This document shows, in pieces, positions 1 to 4,045 of a DNA stretch of 7,138 nucleotides (position 1 is the stretch's first letter; the number at the start of each line of letters is the position of its first letter). Both the position numbers and the translations under genes were made by a program. Below the pieces are notes generated by a model, which saw only the letters and a program-made list of their open reading frames with translations, was not told the DNA's origin and ran no database searches. This DNA is from a candidate division FCPU426 bacterium (lineage in GTDB: Bacteria > Oederibacteriota > JAAXVQ01 > JAUVAV01), in contig JAUXBQ010000137.1 of NCBI GenBank assembly GCA_030619365.1, positions 1 through 7,138 on the forward strand. The letters are read 5' to 3'.

Positions 1-123
1 GACAGCGTGACGATCGAGGGCGAGTTGATCACGCCGATCGCGATGGAGAAGGAATTGCGGTTCGCGATCCGCGAGGGCGGACACACGGTAGGCGCCGGGG
101 TCATCTCGGACATCCTGAAATAA
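1..123 (+). CDS. tuf: Elongation factor Tu, C-terminal end (partial)
   Basis: Only the last 40 codons and the TAA stop are in the window; the gene starts upstream. EF-Tu is the cytoplasmic GTPase that delivers aminoacyl-tRNA to the ribosome. The visible part belongs to domain 3, the beta-barrel that contacts tRNA and EF-Ts. The diagnostic stretch is PIAMEKELRFAIREGG followed by TVGAGVISDILK, which matches the conserved EF-Tu C-terminus (PIAM...RFAIREGGRTVGAGVV) almost residue for residue. The reading frame is open from base 1. The next gene, rpmG, begins 24 bases after the stop, a spacing that suggests co-transcription. A tuf-rpmG-trnW-secE-nusG order is common in bacteria and supports the call. 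Confidence 0.96.
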   Translation, partial: DSVTIEGELITPIAMEKELRFAIREGGHTVGAGVISDILK

Positions 124-147
124 GCGCACCGGCGCAGAGGACCATTC

Positions 148-297
148 ATGCGAGAAATTACCTATATGAGTTGCGGGGATTGCAAACGCAAGAACTATGT
201 CACCAAAAAGGACAAACGCAAGCATCCGGAAAAAATGTCCATGAAGAAGTTCTGCCGCTTTTGCGCAAAGCATACCCTCCATAAGGAAACCAAATAA
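148..297 (+). CDS. rpmG: 50S ribosomal protein L33 (zinc-binding type)
   Basis: This 49-residue protein is a small basic component of the large ribosomal subunit near the E site. It has two CxxC pairs, Cys9/Cys12 (SCGDC) and Cys36/Cys39 (FCRFC), which form the zinc ribbon of the C+ form of L33; zinc-free paralogues lack them. The middle is lysine-rich (KKDKRKHPEKMSMKK), as expected for rRNA contact. The ATG is preceded by AGAGG at 136-140 with 7 bases between. The length is normal for the family (about 49-55 residues). It lies between tuf and tRNA-Trp, its usual place. A stem-loop follows the stop codon. Confidence 0.96.
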   Translation: MREITYMSCGDCKRKNYVTKKDKRKHPEKMSMKKFCRFCAKHTLHKETK

Positions 298-331
298 GGG
301 ATTCTTTAGCGTTGCCAAGGCCAAAGAACCC
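298..331 (+). other. Stem-loop between rpmG and tRNA-Trp
   Basis: GGG plus TTCTTT (298-307, with A301 bulged) pairs with AAAGAACCC (323-331), giving nine base pairs around a 15-base loop. There is no T-run after it, so it is not a classical terminator. It ends 5 bases before the tRNA. A role in separating the L33 message from the tRNA precursor is possible but is inference. Confidence 0.4.
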
Positions 332-336
332 ATTGC

Positions 337-413
337 AGGCCAGTAGCTCTAACGGCTAGAGCACCGGTCTCCAAAACCGGGTGTTGCTGGTTCGAATCCA
401 GCCTGGCCTGCCA
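337..413 (+). tRNA. trnW: tRNA-Trp (anticodon CCA)
   Basis: A complete cloverleaf can be drawn by hand. The acceptor stem AGGCCAG (337-343) pairs with CTGGCCT (403-409), with discriminator G410 and an encoded CCA at 411-413. The D stem is 346-349 with 359-362. The anticodon stem CCGGT (364-368) pairs with ACCGG (376-380) around the loop CTCCAAA, giving anticodon CCA at 371-373, which reads UGG. The T stem GCTGG (386-390) pairs with CCAGC (398-402) around TTCGAAT. The variable loop has five bases. A tRNA-Trp between rpmG and secE is a widespread bacterial arrangement. Confidence 0.98.
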
Positions 414-441
414 GAAATTCCGCCAAGGGCGAAATTTCTGG
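411..441 (+). other. Hairpin overlapping the tRNA-Trp 3' CCA
   Basis: CCAGAAATT (411-419) pairs perfectly with AATTTCTGG (433-441). After a C-A mismatch, CGCC (421-424) pairs with GGCG (428-431) around a 3-base loop. The left arm begins with the tRNA's own CCA end. No T-tract follows. It may influence tRNA 3' processing or be chance; the pairing is directly visible, the role is inferred. Confidence 0.45.
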
Positions 442-451
442 AGCAGGCGAG

Positions 452-504
452 AGTTGATAGACGAAAGGGGAAGCAAGCCTGCGGTCACCTTTCACCTATC
501 AACT
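452..504 (+). other. Long stem-loop upstream of secE
   Basis: AGTTGATAG (452-460) pairs with CTATCAACT (496-504) without mismatch. After a 2x2 internal loop, GAAAGG (463-468) pairs with CCTTTC (488-493). This gives 15 base pairs in a 53-base element. It ends 40 bases before the secE Shine-Dalgarno sequence. It could be a leader structure or a dispersed intergenic repeat; only one copy is in the window. Confidence 0.5.
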
Positions 505-554
505 TTCGGTTTTGCGGCGAGAGAAAACAAAGCTTGAATCATCGAGGTGAAGGC

Positions 555-737
555 GTGTTTGGAAAAGCAACCCTGTTTTTGCGTGAATCCTATGCGGAAT
601 TGAAACGCGTGACCTGGCCCTCCCGGAAGGAAATTATGGGCTCCACCCTGGTGGTGTTCATCGTGGTGTGTATTCTGATGATTTTTATCGCCCTATTTGA
701 TTTTGTCCTGACCATTCTGGTCAGGATGCTGGTTTAA
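555..737 (+). CDS. secE: Preprotein translocase subunit SecE
   Basis: This 60-residue inner-membrane protein clamps SecY in the SecYEG channel. It is the short, single-span form found in most bacteria. It has an N-terminal amphipathic helix with the family signature ELKRVTWPSRKE (residues 15-26), then one hydrophobic transmembrane segment (about residues 31-55). The frame stays open upstream into the tRNA gene, so the start must be chosen. GTG at 555 is preceded by GAGGTGA at 544-550, fits the length of SecE proteins, and leaves the tRNA free. Its stop is 13 bases before the nusG start, so the two genes form one transcription unit, the classical secE-nusG pair. Confidence 0.95.
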   Translation: MFGKATLFLRESYAELKRVTWPSRKEIMGSTLVVFIVVCILMIFIALFDFVLTILVRMLV

Positions 738-750
738 AGAGGTGGAAACC

Positions 751-1281
751 GTGGAACCCAAATGGTATGTCGTGAATACCTATTCCGGGAATGAGAACAA
801 GGTCAAGGCCAACCTGGAACAGCGGATCAAGTCCATGAGCATGGAGAATAAGATCTTCCAGGTGCTCGTGCCCTCGGAGGAAGTCTCCGAGATCAGGGGC
901 GGGAAGAAGAAAATTTCCACCAAGCGGTTTTTCCCCGGCTACGTGCTGGTGCAGATGGAAATCGACGATGAAGCCTGGTACGTGGTCCGCAACACACCCA
1001 AGGTCACCGGTTTCGTGGGCACGGCCAATCACCCCACCCCGCTTTCGGACCACGAAATCTCGGGCATCTTGGGACAGATCGCGGGCGCCAAGTCCAAGCC
1101 CAAACCCAAGGTGAGTTTTGACATGGGCGAACGCGTCAAGGTGATCGACGGGCCGTTTACCAATTTTACCGGCGTGGTGGAAGAACTGAACATGGAACGG
1201 GGCAAGCTGAAGGTCATGGTGTCGATTTTCGGCCGGCAGACCCCGGTGGAACTGGAATTCGTACAGGTGGAAAAAGACTAA
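751..1281 (+). CDS. nusG: Transcription termination/antitermination factor NusG
   Basis: NusG binds RNA polymerase and links it to Rho and to the leading ribosome. The 176-residue product has the two normal domains. The NGN domain (about residues 3-108) opens with KWYVVNTYSGNENKV and contains FFPGYVLV (60-67) and VTGFVG (85-90). A charged linker (KSKPKPK) leads to the KOW domain (about 122-176) with GERVKVIDGPFTNFTGVV and a terminal strand ending VELEFVQVEKD. I chose GTG at 751 because AGAGG at 738-742 sits 8 bases upstream; the in-frame GTG at 742 has no ribosome site. The length matches the family. It follows secE directly and precedes rplK, the standard order. Confidence 0.97.
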   Translation: MEPKWYVVNTYSGNENKVKANLEQRIKSMSMENKIFQVLVPSEEVSEIRGGKKKISTKRFFPGYVLVQMEIDDEAWYVVRNTPKVTGFVGTANHPTPLSDHEISGILGQIAGAKSKPKPKVSFDMGERVKVIDGPFTNFTGVVEELNMERGKLKVMVSIFGRQTPVELEFVQVEKD

Positions 1282-1285
1282 AGAA

Positions 1286-1389
1286 GATCACGAAGAGCAC
1301 GAAGAAATAACGAAGAGCACCAAAATTTTAAATGGTTTAACCCTTTATTTCTTCGTGACCTTGATTTTTTCTTCGTGTCCTTCGTGATC
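1286..1389. repeat. Imperfect inverted repeat, ACACNAAG-type family, diverged copy
   Basis: The left arm GATCACGAAGAGCACGAAG continues to 1307; the right arm at 1368-1389 is its near reverse complement (CTTCGTGTCCTTCGTGATC). The middle contains further CACGAAG or CTTCGTG pieces (1309-1320, 1348-1360). It fills most of the 128-base nusG-rplK spacer and ends 8 bases before the rplK Shine-Dalgarno. It resembles the copies at 2853-2923 and 6982-7101 but is more degenerate. Confidence 0.65.
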
Positions 1390-1409
1390 CTGATTTTGAG
1401 GAGAAGGTT

Positions 1410-1835
1410 ATGGCCAAGAAGATTAAATCACTCGTGAAGTTGCAGGTTCCGGCCGGCAAGGCCAATCCCGCACCCCCGGTGGGTCCGGCCCTCGGGCAGG
1501 CGGGCGTCAACATTATGGAATTTTGCAAGGCCTTCAACGCCCAGACGCAAAACCAGGAAGGGATGATCATCCCGGTCGTGATTACCGTGTACGTCGACCG
1601 TTCCTTTTCCTTTATCTGCAAGACCCCACCGGCCTCGATTCTGCTGAAGCGAGAGGCCGGCCTGGCCAAGGCCAGTCAGACACCCGGGCGCCAGGTGATC
1701 GGAACGGTAAAGCGTTCGTCTGTAAAGACGATCGCCGAAATGAAAATGGTGGATTTGAACGCCGGCAGCGTGGGAGCCGCCATGCGTATCATCGAAGGAA
1801 CGGCCCGGAGCATGGGCTTGAAGGTAGAGGATTAA
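1410..1835 (+). CDS. rplK: 50S ribosomal protein L11
   Basis: L11 forms the base of the GTPase-associated centre with L10 and 23S rRNA helices 43-44, where elongation factors act. The 141-residue protein has the usual length. Its N-terminal domain carries the conserved PAGKANPAPPVGPALGQAG (14-32) followed by VNIMEFCKAFNA, with the proline-rich segment that faces the factor site. The rRNA-binding C-terminal domain ends with KTIAEMKMVDLNAGS and AAMRIIEGTARSMGL. The ATG has GAGGAG (1398-1403) upstream. It heads the rplK-rplA pair; a palindrome and a probable L1 site separate it from rplA. Confidence 0.98.
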   Translation: MAKKIKSLVKLQVPAGKANPAPPVGPALGQAGVNIMEFCKAFNAQTQNQEGMIIPVVITVYVDRSFSFICKTPPASILLKREAGLAKASQTPGRQVIGTVKRSSVKTIAEMKMVDLNAGSVGAAMRIIEGTARSMGLKVED

Positions 1836-1838
1836 TTT

Positions 1839-1865
1839 GTAGGGCGGGGTTAACCCCGCCCCTAC
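1839..1865. repeat. GC-rich palindrome, GTRGGG...CGCCCCTAC family, copy 1
   Basis: This is a near-perfect palindrome centred on GGGGTTAACCCC (1846-1857), with arms GTAGGG and CCCCTAC and one extra C at 1862. It lies 3 bases after the rplK stop. Its right end matches that of the element at 2624-2653, so I treat both as one dispersed family. No T-run follows, so it is not a good terminator. Confidence 0.65.
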
Positions 1866-1873
1866 TGTAGATT

Positions 1874-1909
1874 GTGGGAGGGTTCGGACTCCGGATCCGC
1901 TAGGACCAC
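1874..1909 (+). promoter_or_regulatory. Probable L1-binding autoregulatory hairpin
   Basis: GTGG (1874-1877) pairs with CCAC (1906-1909). Above it is an asymmetric loop (GAGG... on the 5' side, AGGA on the 3' side). An upper helix CGGA (1885-1888) pairs with TCCG (1896-1899). The pattern GTGGGAGG...GACCAC resembles L1 operator sites, which mimic the L1 site in 23S rRNA. The 3' arm touches the rplA Shine-Dalgarno (GGGAGG, 1910-1915), so bound L1 could block rplA translation. The fold is visible; the L1 role is inferred from resemblance and position. Confidence 0.55.
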
Positions 1910-1922
1910 GGGAGGTTGCATG

Positions 1923-2621
1923 ATGAGAAAGGTCAGCAAACGTCACCAGGCCAATAAGAAACTGGTCGACCGCAACAAGGCTTACCAGGTGAACGAGGCG
2001 CTGGAGGTTTTCAACTCCGCCGGGCGCACTAAATTCGACGAAACGATCGACGTCTCGATCCGCTTGGGCGTCAACCCCAAAAAAGCGGATCAGCAGGTGC
2101 GCGGCACCATGGTGCTACCGCACGGAACCGGTAAAAGCAAGCGCATTCTGGTGATCAGCAAGGGAGAGAAAGTCAGTGAGGCCCAGGCCGCCGGCGCGGA
2201 TTTTGTCGGCTACGAGGACATGATCGCCAAGGTCCAGCAGGGTTGGTTTGATTTCGACGTGGTCATCGCCACACCGGATGTCATGCGCGACGTGGGTAAA
2301 CTGGGAAAGATTCTGGGCACCAAGGGACTGATGCCCAATCCCAAAGCCGGGACGGTGACGCAGAACATTACCCAGGCCATCAAGGAAGTGAAAGCCGGGC
2401 GGATCGAGTACCGCGTGAACAATGAGGGGCTCGTAAACTTCGGCGTGGGCCGGGTTTCTTTTGGAAAGGAAAAACTCGGAGAGAACGTGAAATACGCGGT
2501 GGAAACCGTGCTCCGGGCCAAGCCCTCGGGCGCCAAAGGCCAGTACATGCGGGCAGTGGCGATTTCCACGACCATGGGACCGGGGCTGAAACTCGACCTC
2601 GCCCAGTTTTCAGCGAAATAA
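1923..2621 (+). CDS. rplA: 50S ribosomal protein L1
   Basis: L1 builds the mobile stalk that moves deacylated tRNA out of the E site; in many bacteria it also represses its own message. The 232-residue product has normal length. Conserved blocks are KFDETIDVSIRLGVNP then KKADQQVRGTMVLPHGTGK (37-71), the domain II motif GKLGKILGTKGLMPNPKAG (125-143), and the C-terminal TTMGPGLKLD (216-225). Two adjacent ATG codons are possible. I chose 1923, which lies 6-7 bases from GGAGGT (1911-1916); 1920 would lie only 3-4 bases away and adds one Met. It follows rplK after an 87-base spacer with a probable L1 operator. A palindrome begins 3 bases after the stop. Confidence 0.97.
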   Translation: MRKVSKRHQANKKLVDRNKAYQVNEALEVFNSAGRTKFDETIDVSIRLGVNPKKADQQVRGTMVLPHGTGKSKRILVISKGEKVSEAQAAGADFVGYEDMIAKVQQGWFDFDVVIATPDVMRDVGKLGKILGTKGLMPNPKAGTVTQNITQAIKEVKAGRIEYRVNNEGLVNFGVGRVSFGKEKLGENVKYAVETVLRAKPSGAKGQYMRAVAISTTMGPGLKLDLAQFSAK

Positions 2622-2623
2622 CC

Positions 2624-2653
2624 CGTGGGGGCGTAATGTATTGCGCCCCTACG
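2624..2653. repeat. Palindromic element, GTRGGG...CGCCCCTAC family, copy 2
   Basis: A 13-bp stem with two G-T wobbles (2624-2636 with 2641-2653) closes on a TGTA loop. The left arm begins GTGGGGGCG and the right arm ends CGCCCCTAC, the same outer bases as the element at 1839-1865, with a different core (TAATGTATTG). It starts directly after the rplA stop. It may add transcript stability or weak termination, but no T-run follows. Confidence 0.65.
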
Positions 2654-2672
2654 AAAAATAAAACTAGCAATT

Positions 2673-2840
2673 CCGATCAGAGATAGTCGGTACCAAAGTT
2701 TTGGTTTAAACGTCCGCCAGGCGGCGGACGGCCCACCGAGATCGGGCGTCTTTGACCAACAGGAACCGGTTCCGCGCAGCGCGCGGAAAGCCGGACTGTT
2801 GTGCGGACCCCGGCCGGTGCGGTCGGGGTTTTTATTTTTA
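2673..2840 (+). promoter_or_regulatory. L10-type leader of rplJ-rplL
   Basis: This structured region matches the position and architecture of ribosomal L10 leaders, where the L10-L12 complex binds its own mRNA. Helices I can draw: an outer pairing CCGATC (2673-2678) with GATCGG (2740-2745); a hairpin CGTCCGCC with GGCGGACG (2711-2730); and a long interrupted helix of CAACAG, CCGG and TTCCGCGC (2757-2777) with GCGCGGAA, CCGG and CTGTTG (2781-2801). Purine-rich asymmetric loops (GAA opposite A; AG bulge) interrupt the last helix, as in L10-binding arms. It ends in an intrinsic terminator. The pairings are visible; L10 binding is inferred. Confidence 0.7.
2807..2840 (+). terminator. Intrinsic terminator / attenuator upstream of rplJ
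   Basis: ACCCCGGCC (2807-2815) pairs with GGTCGGGGT (2821-2829), nine pairs including one G-T, with a 5-base loop. It is followed by TTTTTATTTTT (2829-2839). This is a textbook Rho-independent signal. It lies between rplA and rplJ and at the end of the L10-type leader. It therefore most likely acts as a regulated attenuator, not as a simple operon end. Confidence 0.8.
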
Positions 2841-2852
2841 AAATAAAAAATA

Positions 2853-2923
2853 GCCACAAAGACACCAAGACACGAAGAAACGATAAGTAAAAATATCTAG
2901 GAATTTCTTGGTGTCTTCGTGGC
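2853..2923. repeat. Inverted repeat with 8-base ACACNAAG units
   Basis: The left arm starts GCC, then ACAAAG (2856-2861), ACACCAAG (2862-2869), ACACGAAG (2870-2877). The right arm TTTCTTGGTGTCTTCGTGGC (2904-2923) is the reverse complement of the left arm's first 18 bases with one mismatch. An AT-rich middle separates them. It lies between the attenuator and rplJ and is transcribed with rplJ. Confidence 0.8.
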
Positions 2924-2986
2924 GGCATGTTTTTTTGAAAATCGAAAATCGATAGGCGATTAAAACAAAAGGCAGGTGATGCGTTC

Positions 2987-3520
2987 GTGGCTACCAGCAA
3001 AGCGAAAAAAAACCAAGTGATGGAGGAGATCCGTGAGATCCTCCGGACCAACAAAAACGTGGTGCTGACAGAGTACCGCGGGTTGAACGTCGAAAAGATC
3101 ACGGAATTGCGCGCCCGGTTGCGCAAAGCTGGGGTGAAATTCAAGGTGCTGAAGAACACGCTCAGCCGGCGGTTGTTCCAGGAGGCCGGCCTGGAGAGTC
3201 TGCAGGTGCACCTGGAAGGTCAGGTCGCCCTCAGTTTCCTGAGCGAGGACGTGGCGGCCTCTTCCAAGGCCCTGGTGGATTTCGCCAAGAAAAACGAGCT
3301 CCTGGTGGTGAAAGCGGGATTCGTGGACGGCAAACTGATGGAGGCCGCGGAGGTGAAGGCCCTGGCTTCCCTGCCCTCGCGCGAGGTGTTGCTGGCCATG
3401 CTGTTGTACACCATGCAGGCGCCGGTGAAAAACTTCATGTCCGTGATGCAGGGCACAACGCGAAAACTGGTTTACGCCCTGAACGCGGTCAAGGAGCAGA
3501 AGGAGAAACAAGCGGCCTAA
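2987..3520 (+). CDS. rplJ: 50S ribosomal protein L10
   Basis: L10 anchors L7/L12 dimers to the ribosome and, as the L10-L12 complex, typically represses its own operon. The 177-residue protein has usual length. The rRNA-binding N-terminal domain contains VVLTEYRGLNVEKITELRARLRKAG (25-49) and FKVLKNTLSRR (52-62), both typical. The C-terminal charged helix (about 157-177, ending NAVKEQKEKQAA) is the L12-docking spine; its single short length suggests few dimers, but I cannot count them reliably. The start is GTG 2987 with AGGTGA (2974-2979) 7 bases upstream. It sits behind an L10-type leader with an attenuator, and rplL follows after 66 bases. Confidence 0.97.
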   Translation: MATSKAKKNQVMEEIREILRTNKNVVLTEYRGLNVEKITELRARLRKAGVKFKVLKNTLSRRLFQEAGLESLQVHLEGQVALSFLSEDVAASSKALVDFAKKNELLVVKAGFVDGKLMEAAEVKALASLPSREVLLAMLLYTMQAPVKNFMSVMQGTTRKLVYALNAVKEQKEKQAA

Positions 3521-3536
3521 CCGCCGACCCCGGCGG
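3521..3536 (+). other. GC-rich stem-loop in the rplJ-rplL spacer
   Basis: CCGCCG (3521-3526) pairs with CGGCGG (3531-3536) around ACCC, directly after the rplJ stop. A competing fold pairs CCCCGG (3528-3533) with CCGGGG (3539-3544). No T-run follows. It could slow 3' decay or help set the high L12 to L10 ratio; this is inference. Confidence 0.35.
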
Positions 3537-3586
3537 GCCCGGGGAAGCAGGTCACACAAAAAAACACTCAAGAGGAGGCCATACTC

Positions 3587-3964
3587 ATGGCAGTGTCAAA
3601 GACGGAAATTTTGGACGCAATAAGCAACATGACGGTTTTGGAAGTTTCGGAATTGGTCAAGGAGATGGAAGAGAAATTCGGCGTGAGCGCCGCCGCCCCC
3701 ATGATGATGGGCGCCATGCCCGGCGCCGGCGCCGAGGCAGCGGCTGAGGAGAAAAGCTCCTTTGATGTCGTACTCTCCAGCCCGGGCGATAAAAAGATCC
3801 AGGTCATCAAGGTCGTGCGGGAACTGACGGGCCTGGGCCTGAAGGAAGCCAAGGACCTGGTGGACTCCGCGCCCAAGTCCGTGAAAGAGGGCGTGAGCAA
3901 GGAAGACGCGGATGGTCTGAAAACCAAACTCGAAGAAGCCGGCGCGATTGTTGAAGTAAAGTAA
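3587..3964 (+). CDS. rplL: 50S ribosomal protein L7/L12
   Basis: L7/L12 is the multicopy stalk protein that recruits and stimulates translational GTPases. The 125-residue product has the three usual parts. The N-terminal dimerisation domain (about 1-33) contains LEVSELVKEMEEKFGV. The flexible hinge (about 34-54) is Ala/Gly/Met-rich (AAAPMMMGAMPGAGAEAAAEE), with four Met residues. The globular C-terminal domain (about 56-125) contains KKIQVIKVVRELTGLGLKE and AKDLVDSAPKSVKEGVSKE, the factor-binding helices. The ATG follows a very strong ribosome site, AGAGGAGG (3571-3578), fitting the high expression needed for several copies per ribosome. A hairpin follows and rpoB does not. Confidence 0.98.
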   Translation: MAVSKTEILDAISNMTVLEVSELVKEMEEKFGVSAAAPMMMGAMPGAGAEAAAEEKSSFDVVLSSPGDKKIQVIKVVRELTGLGLKEAKDLVDSAPKSVKEGVSKEDADGLKTKLEEAGAIVEVK

Positions 3965-3969
3965 GTCCG

Positions 3970-3982
3970 GCCGCTTCGCGGC
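3970..3982 (+). other. Small stem-loop after rplL
   Basis: GCCGC (3970-3974) pairs with GCGGC (3978-3982) around TTC. It lies 5 bases after the rplL stop and 5 bases before the large terminator hairpin. It may act as a tandem 3'-end structure. Confidence 0.35.
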
Positions 3983-3987
3983 ATTTC

Positions 3988-4028
3988 GTAAACCCCCGCC
4001 CGCCCGTTCCGGCAGGGCGGGGGTTTAC
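3988..4028 (+). terminator. 14-bp perfect hairpin after rplL, probably a leaky terminator
   Basis: GTAAACCCCCGCCC (3988-4001) pairs with GGGCGGGGGTTTAC (4015-4028) without mismatch; the loop has 13 bases. Stem strength is that of a terminator, but the T-tract is only TTT inside the stem, followed by ACTGTATC. It could end the rplJL message only in part. The pabBC Shine-Dalgarno starts 7 bases after it. Confidence 0.65.
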
Positions 4029-4045
4029 TGTATCAGGAGGTCGAC

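Noticed and set aside
381..554. Upstream extension of the secE frame to an ATG-like start inside tRNA-Trp (118 residues)
   Set aside because: It would overlap the tRNA, the added residues resemble no SecE, and GTG 555 has a proper Shine-Dalgarno and gives the family length.
2210..2857. 215-residue open frame on the minus strand across rplA and the L10 leader
   Set aside because: It lies antisense to the clear L1 gene, crosses the terminator hairpin and repeat, and shows no recognisable motif.
2935..2963. Possible promoter ahead of rplJ (TTGAAA with a GATTAA-like -10)
   Set aside because: The -10 match is too poor and the region is AT-rich repeat filler, so such hits are expected by chance.
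2960..3571. 203-residue open frame on the minus strand across rplJ
   Set aside because: It is an antisense shadow of L10, rich in His/Leu/Gln as expected from reading codons backwards in a GC-rich gene.
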